Positions 9,363-18,213 of a stretch of DNA of 56,194 nt are shown here, piece by piece. The first letter of the stretch is position 1, and every line of letters begins with the position of its first letter. The stretch covers positions 1 through 56,194 of the forward strand of contig CALFIY010000028.1 of the NCBI GenBank assembly GCA_937877595.1, in the 5' to 3' direction. Under the pieces are notes generated by a model. That model ran no database searches. It saw only the letters and a list, made by a program, of their open reading frames with translations, and was not told where the DNA came from. Source of the DNA: an uncultured Prevotella sp. (GTDB lineage Bacteria > Bacteroidota > Bacteroidia > Bacteroidales > Bacteroidaceae). The position numbers were made by a program, and so were the translations under genes.

Positions 9363-10019
9363 ATGAAGATAGGTATAATAGTAGCAATGGACAAGGAGTT
9401 GGAACAACTCCAGAAAATGTTCGACAGCAAAGACGTCATAGTAGAAAAATGCGGTATCGGCAAGGTGAATGCCGCCCTTGGAGCAGCAGAGATGATAGCC
9501 AGGCATCATCCCGACATTATCATTTCCAGTGGATGTGCCGGAGGAAACGGCGATGAACTGCAAGTACAGGATGTGGTGGTTGCTTCAGAAGTGACTTATC
9601 ACGATGTATATTGTGGAGCAGCAATAGACAACACCACACAGTACGGGCAGGTGCAGGGAATGCCTGCCAGATATGCCGCCGACGCAAGGCTTTTGGCCAC
9701 GGCACGCCAACTCGCAAGCCAAAACCATGGCTTCAAGATACACGAGGGGCTTACGGTGACTGGCGACTGGTTTGTGGACTCACGCGAGAAGATGCAGCAG
9801 ATTGTAGCGCTCTTCCCTGAACTGAAAGCCGTCGACATGGAGTCGGCAGCAATAGCCCAGACATGCTATAAATATGGTGTACCGTTTGTGTCGTTCCGCG
9901 TTATTAGCGATATACCACTCCGCGACAATGACGCCGCACAATACCATGACTTCTGGAAGCACATCGCTGCCCACTCATTTGAAGTGACAAAGGGTTTCGT
10001 TGAACTGATAATGCAATAG
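9363..10019 (+). CDS. mtnN: 5-methylthioadenosine/S-adenosylhomocysteine nucleosidase
   Basis: A 218-residue protein that hydrolyses methylthioadenosine and S-adenosylhomocysteine to adenine and a thioribose compound. Family residues are visible: Glu12 in MDKELEQL, the SSGCAGG loop, Glu160 in DMESAAIAQ (ribose binding) and Asp183 in ISDIPLRD (adenine protonation). I start at the ATG at 9363, since the earlier in-frame start lies inside cmk and would add residues with no family match. It is 20 nt downstream of cmk. Confidence 0.9.
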   Translation: MKIGIIVAMDKELEQLQKMFDSKDVIVEKCGIGKVNAALGAAEMIARHHPDIIISSGCAGGNGDELQVQDVVVASEVTYHDVYCGAAIDNTTQYGQVQGMPARYAADARLLATARQLASQNHGFKIHEGLTVTGDWFVDSREKMQQIVALFPELKAVDMESAAIAQTCYKYGVPFVSFRVISDIPLRDNDAAQYHDFWKHIAAHSFEVTKGFVELIMQ

Positions 10020-10059
10020 TCATATTTTCGTTTCGTTCTCTCTCCACAGGAAATAGTTT

Positions 10060-12279
10060 ATGCGGCGACTGCTGACGGTATTACTCACAAGCCTTCTACT
10101 GGTACTGCTGATAACGGGCTGTTCTGAAACGAAATATGTTTCTGAAGGAGAGTATCTGCTTGACCACGTCAACGTGACAAGCGATGTCAAGGTGAAATCC
10201 ATCAACACGTCGCAGATGAAATCGTATGTGCGGCAACAGGGCAATTCGCGATGGTTCTCAACGCTGAAAATACCACTTGCAACTTATTCACTCTCAGGGC
10301 GCGACTCTTCAAAATGGATAAACCGCACGCTTCGCTCAATGGGTGAAGCGCCTATGATTTACGACTCGCTGAGCACACTGCAATCCATACGCGACCTGCG
10401 GATGCAGATGCAGAACATGGGGTTTCTGCGCGCAACGGTAGATGTGAATACCGTCAGAAACGGAAAGAAAATAGATGCCACTTATACGCTGCATCCCGGA
10501 AAACCATACTATATCCACAGGATGGTCTACGACATTCGTGACACCACCATCGCAAACTTGCTACATCTTGTCGACGCTGGCAACAACGGGCTCCGCTCTG
10601 GCATGATGTTCAACGTGGAAAACCTTGATGCTGAGCGCAAAAGGATAACACGCCTGCTGGTAAATCGTGGTTACTACAGGTTCAACAAAGATCACATTAC
10701 ATTCCGAGCCGACTCCATTAGCAACTCGCAAGATGTTGACGTGACTCTCATTCTTCATCCATACTACGACCGCAGCGACATTCCCCATCCCCACCCCATC
10801 TATATGGTGCGCAACATAACATACCGCAGCGGAGACCCGGAAGATTCCATAATACACATACGCAAGAAGGTGCTTCAGCGCAACACGTTCATACGCAGCG
10901 ACAGCAACTACAGCGCCGACGATCTGCAAAACACATACACCCACTTTGGGCGTCTTGGAGCCGTGCGCTACACTAACATATCGTGGGAGGAACATCCTGA
11001 CGAAGGGCTGCTGGACTGCGTCATACAGGTCAGCACCAACAAGTCGTCGACCATTTCTTTCCAACCAGAAGGCACCAATACGGCAGGCGACTTGGGCGCT
11101 GCTGCCTCACTGACATACCAGAACCGCAATCTGTTTCGTGGTTCTGAAAATCTTAGCATTGAACTTCGCGGAGCCTTTGAAGCCATTGACGGTCTGGAGG
11201 GCTATGCCAATAACAACTTCGAAGAGTACAGCGCTGAAGCGAAATTGACTTTTCCACGCTTTATCGCCCCACTCCTATCGTCTTCATTCCGTCGTCGCAT
11301 CAATGCCACCAGCGAAGTGTCACTGCTTTACGATCAGCAGAACCGTCCGGAATTCAAGCGTCGGGTTTTCTCTACAGGTTGGAAATACAGATGGCGCGAC
11401 CAGAGGCATCACGACCGCTACTTCATTGACTTGATAGACCTGAATTATATTTCGATGCCGTGGATTAGCGAGACTTTCCGTCAGGATTATCTCGATGACT
11501 CCAGCAGCAGGAACGCCATTCTCCGATACAACTACGAGGACCTTTTCATAATGAAGTTTGGTTTCGGCTATTCCTACAACAATGGACGCGTGGCAACAAA
11601 ATTCAATGTGGAGACTGCAGGCAACGTACTTAACCTCGCCGCTCACACTTTCGGAATGCATCAGACAGCAGAAGGCCGATACACGTTGCTCGACATTGCA
11701 TTTGCCCAGTACGTCAAAGGAGATATCGACTTCACACGCAACATACGCCTCGACTACAACAACACACTTGTGCTGCATGCCGGACTTGGCATTGCCTATC
11801 CTTATGGCAACAGCACCATACTGCCTTTTGAAAAACGCTATTTCTCAGGCGGTGCCAACAGTGTGCGCGGATGGAGCGTAAGAAGTCTGGGGCCCGGTAG
11901 TTTCGTCAGCACAGACGGTCGCATAGACTTTATCAATCAGACTGGCGACATGAAACTTGACCTCAACATGGAATACCGCGCCAATCTCTTCTGGAAGTTC
12001 GGCGGTGCTGTCTTTATCGATGCCGGTAATATCTGGACTATACGCAACTATGAAGACCAGCCCGGAGGACAGTTTCATATAGACGAGTTCTGGAAACAAC
12101 TGGCTATGAGTTATGGACTGGGACTGCGTCTGAATTTCGACTTTTTCATCCTGCGCTTTGACATGGGTATGAAAGCCGTAAACCCTGTTTATCAGAACAG
12201 CCGCGAGCACTATCCGATATGGCATCCACGACTGAGCCGCGACTTTGCATTCCACTTTGCCGTGGGAATGCCGTTCTAA
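10060..12279 (+). CDS. tamL: TamL-type BamA/TamA-family outer-membrane lipoprotein
   Basis: A 739-residue protein with lipoprotein signal ending LLITGC (Cys21). POTRA-like segments occupy about residues 30-330 and a 16-strand-type barrel the C-terminal half. The conserved BamA-family loop motif is visible as VRGW (602-605), and the protein ends in Phe (AVGMPF). Lipidated TamA homologues are characteristic of Bacteroidetes, where TamL is thought to work with TamB in envelope assembly. It lies 40 nt after mtnN. The division between TamL and other BamA paralogues is from memory. Confidence 0.82.
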   Translation: MRRLLTVLLTSLLLVLLITGCSETKYVSEGEYLLDHVNVTSDVKVKSINTSQMKSYVRQQGNSRWFSTLKIPLATYSLSGRDSSKWINRTLRSMGEAPMIYDSLSTLQSIRDLRMQMQNMGFLRATVDVNTVRNGKKIDATYTLHPGKPYYIHRMVYDIRDTTIANLLHLVDAGNNGLRSGMMFNVENLDAERKRITRLLVNRGYYRFNKDHITFRADSISNSQDVDVTLILHPYYDRSDIPHPHPIYMVRNITYRSGDPEDSIIHIRKKVLQRNTFIRSDSNYSADDLQNTYTHFGRLGAVRYTNISWEEHPDEGLLDCVIQVSTNKSSTISFQPEGTNTAGDLGAAASLTYQNRNLFRGSENLSIELRGAFEAIDGLEGYANNNFEEYSAEAKLTFPRFIAPLLSSSFRRRINATSEVSLLYDQQNRPEFKRRVFSTGWKYRWRDQRHHDRYFIDLIDLNYISMPWISETFRQDYLDDSSSRNAILRYNYEDLFIMKFGFGYSYNNGRVATKFNVETAGNVLNLAAHTFGMHQTAEGRYTLLDIAFAQYVKGDIDFTRNIRLDYNNTLVLHAGLGIAYPYGNSTILPFEKRYFSGGANSVRGWSVRSLGPGSFVSTDGRIDFINQTGDMKLDLNMEYRANLFWKFGGAVFIDAGNIWTIRNYEDQPGGQFHIDEFWKQLAMSYGLGLRLNFDFFILRFDMGMKAVNPVYQNSREHYPIWHPRLSRDFAFHFAVGMPF

Positions 12280-12285
12280 TTCATA

Positions 12286-12363
12286 ATTCACATTTTTTTA
12301 CGACAAAAAAGACAACAAAGGACAACTTTCAATGTTAAATGGTCAAACAACTGTCAACTAAAC
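12286..12363 (-). repeat. Modular intergenic repeat, copy upstream of GH35
   Basis: Read on the minus strand this gap contains GACCATTTAACATTGAAAG, then GTTGTCCTTTGTTGTCTT, GTCGTAAAAAA and AATTATGAAT. These are the same modules found in plus orientation at 42.8 and 44.2 kb. It fills nearly the whole gap between tamL and the GH35 gene. Confidence 0.75.
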
Positions 12364-14364
12364 ATGAATAAGCGTCACATTATAACCACACTGCTACTAC
12401 TTACAGCCATGACGATGGCTGCAAGCACAGCCCACACATTCTCCGCTGGCCAAGGAACATTCCTGCTCGACGGTAAACCATTCGTAATAAAAGCCGCAGA
12501 AGTGCACTACCCACGTATTCCACGTCCTTACTGGGAGCACCGCATCAAGATGTGCAAGGCGCTGGGCATGAACACACTCTGTCTTTACGTATTCTGGAAC
12601 ATCCATGAGCAGCAGGAAGACCTATTTGACTTCAGCGGTCAGCGGGACGTGGCAGCATTCTGCCGTTTAGCGCAGAAGCACGGAATGTGGGTGATTGTCC
12701 GGCCAGGTCCTTACGTCTGTGCTGAATGGGAAATGGGCGGACTGCCGTGGTGGCTGTTGAAGAAAAAAGACATACGCCTGCGCAAGCGCGATCCTTATTA
12801 TTTAGAACGCGTGCAGAAATTTGAACAGAAGGTAGGTGAGCAACTGTCAAATCTTACCATTGAGAAAGGCGGGCCAATAATAATGATGCAGGTGGAAAAC
12901 GAATATGGCTCATACGGTGAAGACAAACCTTATGTTTCGGCTATCCGCGACTGTCTGCGCTCCATATACGGAGAAAACCTGACAATGTTTCAGTGCGACT
13001 GGTCAAGCAATTTCGAGAAGAACGCACTGCCTGACTTGATTTGGACGCTCAACTTTGGTTCGAGCGCCGATGTGTTGAAACAGTTCCGCCGGTTGAAGGA
13101 ACTGCGCCCTGACATGCCAATGATGTGTTCGGAGTTCTGGAGCGGATGGTTCGACGGCTGGGGACAGCCACACCAGCAACGTCCGTGGAAATCAATGGTC
13201 GATGGCATCGGTACAATGCTTGAGAACGGCATTTCGTTCTCGCTATACATGACTCACGGCGGCACCTCGTTCGGCCAGTGGGCTGGCGCCAACAACAAGG
13301 GCTATGCCCCCGACTGCACCAGTTACGATTACGACGCGCCAATCGATGAGCAAGGACGTGCAACAGAGAAATACTACAAGTTGCGCGAACTGCTTTCACA
13401 TTACGACGACAGAGGTTTTCCTTTGCAGGGGGGGCGGAAGAGGAATTTGCCAGCCGTACCAGCCCCCATCCCTGTCATATCGCTGCCCGAAATGACTTTC
13501 TCGGAGTTCGCCCCACTGATGGCTGAGGAAAACCTGCCTGAGTCTGTCGCCTCAGAGGGGATACAGCCCATGGAGCAGTTCGACCAGGGCTACGGCTCCA
13601 TCGTTTACTCCACCACGCTACCCGAAACGTCTTCTACCTCTGGTGACGGGAAGGGGGCTCTGCTGCGAATCACCGACATGTGCGACTACGCCCGTGTCTA
13701 CATTGACGGCCGGCTCATTGGCCAACTCTATCGCGGCAACGGCTACGAGACAATGCTACGTCTGCCGGCCACACACGAGGGTCAACGTCTCGATATCTTC
13801 ATCGAGGCCATGGGCCGCATCAACTACAGCCAACTGATTCACGACCGCAAGGGCATCACCGAGCGCGTAGAACTGCTCACCACGTCGCCTCAAGGCCATC
13901 AACTCACCTACGACCTGCGCCAGTGGCAAGTGCGCCTGCTGCCCATTGACTATGGCTTCGTACAGACGCGTAAATACAAAACGGTCAATGGTAAAGAGGG
14001 CTACTACCGCACAACCTTCCGCCTCTCGAAAACTGGCGACACTTATCTCGACCTTTCTTCATGGGGCAAAGGCCTCGTCTGGGTCAACGGCCATTGTCTC
14101 GGTCGCTTCTGGCAGATAGGCCCCCAGCAGACACTCTACCTGCCCGGCTGCTGGCTTAAGAAGGGCGAAAACGAGATTATCGTCATGGACATTCTCGGTC
14201 CCACGCAGCCCACAATGCCTGGACTAACGCGTCCCATCGTCGACAGTCTGCGCCGCAACCTTCTGCCTCGTGATGCTGTAAAACAGGCTGCCACGAAGGC
14301 TGCTGCTCCAAAGCCTACGCCACAGACAGAAGGCAATGATGCCGCTCCAGGGGCAAAACTTTAA
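12364..14364 (+). CDS. GH35 beta-galactosidase, secreted
   Basis: A 666-residue protein with an N-terminal signal peptide (about residues 1-22). The GH35 TIM barrel carries the proton donor Glu180 in VENEYGSYG and the nucleophile Glu257 in SEFWSGWFDGWG, plus the family's RPGPYVCAEWEMGGLPWWL stretch (113-131). C-terminal beta-sandwich domains end with a jelly-roll containing WVNGHCLGRFW. It releases terminal beta-linked galactose, probably in the periplasm or at the surface. A run of seven G in codons around 13429-13435 lies at the junction between barrel and C-terminal domains. The last 30 residues are a low-complexity Ala/Pro tail. It sits alone between tamL and a DUF4199 gene rather than in a SusCD locus. 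Confidence 0.9.
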   Translation: MNKRHIITTLLLLTAMTMAASTAHTFSAGQGTFLLDGKPFVIKAAEVHYPRIPRPYWEHRIKMCKALGMNTLCLYVFWNIHEQQEDLFDFSGQRDVAAFCRLAQKHGMWVIVRPGPYVCAEWEMGGLPWWLLKKKDIRLRKRDPYYLERVQKFEQKVGEQLSNLTIEKGGPIIMMQVENEYGSYGEDKPYVSAIRDCLRSIYGENLTMFQCDWSSNFEKNALPDLIWTLNFGSSADVLKQFRRLKELRPDMPMMCSEFWSGWFDGWGQPHQQRPWKSMVDGIGTMLENGISFSLYMTHGGTSFGQWAGANNKGYAPDCTSYDYDAPIDEQGRATEKYYKLRELLSHYDDRGFPLQGGRKRNLPAVPAPIPVISLPEMTFSEFAPLMAEENLPESVASEGIQPMEQFDQGYGSIVYSTTLPETSSTSGDGKGALLRITDMCDYARVYIDGRLIGQLYRGNGYETMLRLPATHEGQRLDIFIEAMGRINYSQLIHDRKGITERVELLTTSPQGHQLTYDLRQWQVRLLPIDYGFVQTRKYKTVNGKEGYYRTTFRLSKTGDTYLDLSSWGKGLVWVNGHCLGRFWQIGPQQTLYLPGCWLKKGENEIIVMDILGPTQPTMPGLTRPIVDSLRRNLLPRDAVKQAATKAAAPKPTPQTEGNDAAPGAKL

Positions 14365-14387
14365 AACAAATATTTCCATAGAGAAAA

Positions 14388-14417
14388 TTGGCGAATGGAA
14401 AATAATGCGTAATTTTG
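14388..14417 (+). promoter_or_regulatory. Promoter for DUF4199-GT2 operon
   Basis: A TTG -33 element at 14388-14390 and a -7 box TAATTTTG at 14410-14417, with about 19 nt between them. The start codon follows 18 nt later. The match to the Bacteroidetes primary-sigma consensus is good. Confidence 0.65.
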
Positions 14418-14434
14418 CAGCATTGTAACGCGAG

Positions 14435-14965
14435 ATGACACCTGAAGAATATATACAACTGAAAGCCTTTGCACGCCAGGACGGGGCACTGCTTTCAGTA
14501 TTATGGATAGGTAGTTTCCTGTGCTATCTGGCAGGACTTAGCAACGGCACAATGGGAATGTTGGCAATATTTCTGGCTATAGCATCTCCTTTTTTTGCAG
14601 CAAACAGGCTACGTCATTTTCGCGACTACGGTCTCATGGGCTTCATTTCATTTCGTCGCGGCTATGCGTACAGCATTCTCACATTCTTCTATGCTGGTCT
14701 GCTTTTGGCTGCCGCAATCTACGTATATTTTGCCTACTTCGACAACGGCTATCTGGTCAACACTTTTATGCAGGTAATGGAAACATCAGAAGGCAAAGCC
14801 CTTCTGCAATCATACGGCATGAAGTCGCAGATGGACGAAGGACTAAAGCAAATGGCAGAAATGCGCCCCATAGACATTGCACTAAACATGCTTACGTTTA
14901 ACATTCTGTCAGGGTTCCTCATCGGAGTACCGATGGCAGCGACAATGCGGAAAGAAAAAATATAG
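14435..14965 (+). CDS. DUF4199-family membrane protein
   Basis: A 176-residue protein with four predicted membrane helices (about residues 18-36, 38-55, 78-100 and 148-168). Topology and partner match the DUF4199 family, which has no known function. It is separated from the GT2 glycosyltransferase by only 3 nt, an arrangement I recall as common in Bacteroidetes. A role in membrane glycolipid or lipid-carrier metabolism is possible, inferred from that neighbour only. Confidence 0.78.
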   Translation: MTPEEYIQLKAFARQDGALLSVLWIGSFLCYLAGLSNGTMGMLAIFLAIASPFFAANRLRHFRDYGLMGFISFRRGYAYSILTFFYAGLLLAAAIYVYFAYFDNGYLVNTFMQVMETSEGKALLQSYGMKSQMDEGLKQMAEMRPIDIALNMLTFNILSGFLIGVPMAATMRKEKI

Positions 14966-14968
14966 AAT

Positions 14969-15928
14969 ATGAATTTATCAATTGTAATTCCCCTATACAA
15001 CGAAGAGGAGTCACTGCCAGAACTCTATGAATGGATAGAGCGAGTGGCAACAGCCAACGGGCTGACCTTTGAAGTGATTTTCGTAAACGATGGTTCAACT
15101 GACAAATCATGGCAGGTAATAACCCAACTGGCAGAGCGTTCCGACCATGTCAGAGGTATCAAATTCAGACGCAACTACGGTAAGAGCCCTGCTCTCTACT
15201 GCGGTTTTAAGGCTGCACAGGGAGACGTTGTGATAACAATGGATGCCGACCTGCAAGATTCTCCCGACGAAATTCCCGAATTGTACAGGATGATTACCGA
15301 AGAAGGCTACGACCTTGTCAGCGGATACAAACAGGAGCGCCACGACCCTCTGTCGAAGACTATCCCCACAAAACTGTTCAATGCTACGGCACGCAGAGTA
15401 AGCGGAATCAAGAACCTTCACGACTTCAACTGCGGCCTGAAAGCCTACCGCAAAGATGTTGTAAAGAACATAGAGGTTTTTGGCGAGATGCATCGCTTCA
15501 TTCCATATTTGGCAAAGAATGCAGGTTTTGACAAGATAGGCGAAAAAGTGGTACACCATCAGAAGCGCCAATATGGCAAATCAAAGTTCATGGGATGGAA
15601 CCGCTTCGTTAACGGATATCTTGACCTGATGACACTGTGGTTCCTTGGCACCTTTGGCAAGAAGCCAATGCATGTATTCGGATTTCTTGGCACACTGGTT
15701 TTCCTCGTCGGCTTCCTTTCTGCCTCGTTTATCGGCATTGACAAATTGTGGGCTCTGTATCACAATGTTCCGATGCGCCTTGTCACCGACTCACCTTATT
15801 TCTACATCTCACTCACCATGATGATGATAGGCACGCAACTGTTCCTTGCTGGCTTCCTGGGCGACCTTATTAGCAGGAACAGCGCCGGACGCAATGACTA
15901 TCAGATAGAAGAAGTGATTAGGGAGTGA
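14969..15928 (+). CDS. Family 2 glycosyltransferase, polyprenyl-phosphate type
   Basis: A 319-residue GT-A glycosyltransferase. The sugar-nucleotide site is seen in VIPLYNEEESL and NDGSTDKSW, and the metal-binding motif in DADLQDSP. A QKRQYGKSKF stretch typical of DPM1/GtrB-like enzymes follows, then two C-terminal membrane helices (about 230-256 and 270-300). Such enzymes move a sugar from a nucleotide donor to a polyprenyl phosphate at the inner membrane. It is translationally adjacent to the DUF4199 gene. Donor and acceptor are not predictable from sequence alone. Confidence 0.88.
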   Translation: MNLSIVIPLYNEEESLPELYEWIERVATANGLTFEVIFVNDGSTDKSWQVITQLAERSDHVRGIKFRRNYGKSPALYCGFKAAQGDVVITMDADLQDSPDEIPELYRMITEEGYDLVSGYKQERHDPLSKTIPTKLFNATARRVSGIKNLHDFNCGLKAYRKDVVKNIEVFGEMHRFIPYLAKNAGFDKIGEKVVHHQKRQYGKSKFMGWNRFVNGYLDLMTLWFLGTFGKKPMHVFGFLGTLVFLVGFLSASFIGIDKLWALYHNVPMRLVTDSPYFYISLTMMMIGTQLFLAGFLGDLISRNSAGRNDYQIEEVIRE

Positions 15929-15937
15929 GATGGTGAG

Positions 15938-15975
15938 GAGGTAAGAATTAGGAGGTAAGAGGTGAGAAAATAGAT
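15938..15975. repeat. Purine-rich repeat facing an inverted copy inside the next gene
   Basis: A G/A-rich stretch made of GAGGTAAGA and GAGGTGAGA-type units. Its reverse complement type (CTTTTACCTCTCACCTCC and similar) recurs at 16034-16097 inside the following coding region. The two could pair across the start codon at 15976. Confidence 0.65.
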
Positions 15976-16536
15976 ATGAAAAGCGAGAACGGTCATAATA
16001 GCAACAGCAGTTTTACAGCGAGGGTATGGAGCATTCTCTTACCTCTCGCCACTATCCTTTTACCTCTCACCTCCCAACTCTTACTTCTCAACTCCTGTAC
16101 TTCCATTGACTGTCCTGTACAGAACAGGGTATACACCGTCTATAATCTCGTCAAGTCAGACGCCACAACGGACACTATAGAAGTAGACACTCTGACCATC
16201 ACCTCACACCGTGCCAACGGTACCGATACTACTCTTCTAAATCGTTTGTCACGGTTCACGACCTACGAATTAGACATCAGTTACTCTCAGCCAGAAGACA
16301 CATTCTTTTATGAACTGCGCGACACTCTGGGCGGTGTGTATCTTGACACCGTTTGGATAAAGAAAGAGAACACACCGCATTTTGAGTCGGTAGACTGTCA
16401 GGCCACATTCTTCCACCGCCTGACCGCAGTACGCTCTACCCACAACATCATCGACACAATACGTATCATCAACCCAATCGTCAATTATGACGCGTCTATT
16501 CAGCATTTCAACATACACTTCAAGGCTCGTTATTAG
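15976..16536 (+). CDS. DUF6452-family lipoprotein
   Basis: A 186-residue lipoprotein; the signal region is unusually long, with Cys41 in LLLLNSC as the probable lipidation site. The mature part, with a CPVQN motif soon after the Cys and a beta-rich remainder, matches my memory of DUF6452. The hydrophobic core of the signal peptide (about residues 19-40) is encoded by a pyrimidine-rich simple repeat, and an inverted copy of that repeat precedes the start. It overlaps the next gene, a DUF6048 protein, by 50 nt, and these two families usually go together. Function unknown. Confidence 0.75.
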   Translation: MKSENGHNSNSSFTARVWSILLPLATILLPLTSQLLLLNSCTSIDCPVQNRVYTVYNLVKSDATTDTIEVDTLTITSHRANGTDTTLLNRLSRFTTYELDISYSQPEDTFFYELRDTLGGVYLDTVWIKKENTPHFESVDCQATFFHRLTAVRSTHNIIDTIRIINPIVNYDASIQHFNIHFKARY

Positions 16537-17179
16537 TCTGCTGCTTGTTTCTATTACTTCAGCAGCATTCTCACAGCCAAAGATTTTCAAGGTAGAGAAA
16601 GACTCTATCCCTGTGTATCGTGGAATTGCCATTTCTGCAGACCTTGTCGGGCCGGCCATGCTACTGCTTAGCGACCATGGCGAATATGAAGGAGCCCTAC
16701 GCGTGAATCTGCACGACGAGATTTTTCCCGTAGTTGAAATCGGCATCGGGCGTGCCAACCATGACAATGACGAAGTAACTGGTATTACCTATAAGACCAA
16801 AGCCCCCTACTTCCGCTTGGGTGTTGACTGGAACCTGCTGAAAAACAAGCACAGGCCAAACCGCCTGTATGGTGGTTTCCGCTATGCCTACACCAATTAC
16901 ACAGTGGACATCATACGCCAACAGTTTCCCGATCCTGTATGGCAATACGACTCAGGTTTCGGAGTGGAAGGAATGGGATGCTGGCAGCACTGGCTGGAAG
17001 GTGTCTTGGCTCTGGATGCCAAAGTGGCTGGGCCTCTGCACCTTGGATGGGCCGTCCGCTATAAGCGCCGCCTGTTCCACCATGAAGGTGAAATAGGGCG
17101 CACATGGTATGTCCCTGGATATGGCATCTACGGCAACAGCCGCATGTCCGCCAACTTCTATATCATCTTCGACATCTGA
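16487..17179 (+). CDS. DUF6048-family outer-membrane protein
   Basis: A 230-residue protein with a signal peptide ending near AAFSQ (about residue 30) and a small beta-barrel-like mature part ending FYIIFDI. Its features match DUF6048, which I recall as the standard partner of DUF6452. It begins inside the 3-prime end of the DUF6452 gene, so the two are probably translated in a coupled way. Possible role: outer-membrane barrel with a periplasmic lipoprotein partner. No function is known to me. Confidence 0.75.
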   Translation: MTRLFSISTYTSRLVISLLLVSITSAAFSQPKIFKVEKDSIPVYRGIAISADLVGPAMLLLSDHGEYEGALRVNLHDEIFPVVEIGIGRANHDNDEVTGITYKTKAPYFRLGVDWNLLKNKHRPNRLYGGFRYAYTNYTVDIIRQQFPDPVWQYDSGFGVEGMGCWQHWLEGVLALDAKVAGPLHLGWAVRYKRRLFHHEGEIGRTWYVPGYGIYGNSRMSANFYIIFDI

Positions 17180-17183
17180 CATC

Positions 17184-18203
17184 ATGGACAAGCGAAAGAA
17201 AAATCTCTTATGGCAAGCCCCACTGCTCTTATTTCTCGTCGTGGGCACCATCTTTATAATACGTCAGCAACAGAACATGCCATATCAGCATCACAACGGC
17301 ATGATATTCGGCACCACCTACAGCGTGACTTACCAGTGTGCCGACAATCTGCAGGCGGACATTGAAGAACGCATGAAGGAAGTAGACCAGACAATGTCAA
17401 TGTTCAATCCACAAAGCACTATATCGCGAATCAATCGCTCGGAAGATATAGAGGTGAGCGACATGTTTCTCGACGTGTTCCACCGCGCCATGCAAATCTC
17501 CAGTGACACCGACGGCGCCTTCGACATCACTGTTGCACCATTGGTCAACGCATGGGGCTTCGGTTTTCATGGCGCATCAGTATCACCCAGCAGACAACAA
17601 GTAGACTCGCTGCGCGAGATAGTTGGTTGGCAAAAAGTTAAAATTGAGGGGCGCCGTGTGGTGAAGGAAAATCCGCACCTGATGCTCGACTGCTCTGCAA
17701 TAGCCAAGGGGTATGGTGTAGACCATGTTGCTGCGTTGCTGGAAAGCCGTGGTATCAAAAATTTCATGGTAGAGATAGGTGGAGAGGTTATCACGCGTGG
17801 CATAAGTCCCAAACGTCTGCCGTGGAAAATAGGAGTGGTGAAACCTACCGACGACACACTGGCCACATTGCAGGAATACCAGACTATCCTCAACATCACA
17901 GACCGCGCCATGGCAACCAGCGGCAACTACCGCAACTTCTACTATCGCGGTGGAAAGAAATATGCTCACACCATCGACCCGCTTACTGGCTATCCCGTGC
18001 AGCACAACATTCTGTCGGCAACCGTCCTGGCCGACGATTGCGCCACAGCCGATGCCTACGCAACCGCTTTCATGGTAATGGGACTTGAAAGAGCCAAGCA
18101 GTTGCTTGAGCGTCATAAGGAACTAATGGCATACATCATCTATTCCGACCAGCAGGGACAACTCTCCACATGGTTCTCACCATCGCTCTCAGCAGCAGAA
18201 TGA
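17184..18203 (+). CDS. apbE: FAD:protein FMN transferase
   Basis: A 339-residue ApbE-family enzyme, which attaches FMN covalently to Thr/Ser of proteins such as NqrB/NqrC and RnfG. An N-terminal membrane anchor (about residues 9-25) is followed by the MIFGTTYSV start of the catalytic domain, a GAFDITVAPLVNAWGF motif, LDCSAIAKGYGVD, GGEV and HTIDPLTGYPV. I start at 17184 because the earlier in-frame ATG is inside the previous gene and would bury the signal anchor. It starts 4 nt after the DUF6048 stop. Confidence 0.9.
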   Translation: MDKRKKNLLWQAPLLLFLVVGTIFIIRQQQNMPYQHHNGMIFGTTYSVTYQCADNLQADIEERMKEVDQTMSMFNPQSTISRINRSEDIEVSDMFLDVFHRAMQISSDTDGAFDITVAPLVNAWGFGFHGASVSPSRQQVDSLREIVGWQKVKIEGRRVVKENPHLMLDCSAIAKGYGVDHVAALLESRGIKNFMVEIGGEVITRGISPKRLPWKIGVVKPTDDTLATLQEYQTILNITDRAMATSGNYRNFYYRGGKKYAHTIDPLTGYPVQHNILSATVLADDCATADAYATAFMVMGLERAKQLLERHKELMAYIIYSDQQGQLSTWFSPSLSAAE

Positions 18204-18213
18204 ACATCGGTCA

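Noticed and set aside
17109..17183. An upstream start for apbE
   Set aside because: It lies inside the DUF6048 gene and would put 25 polar residues before the membrane anchor.
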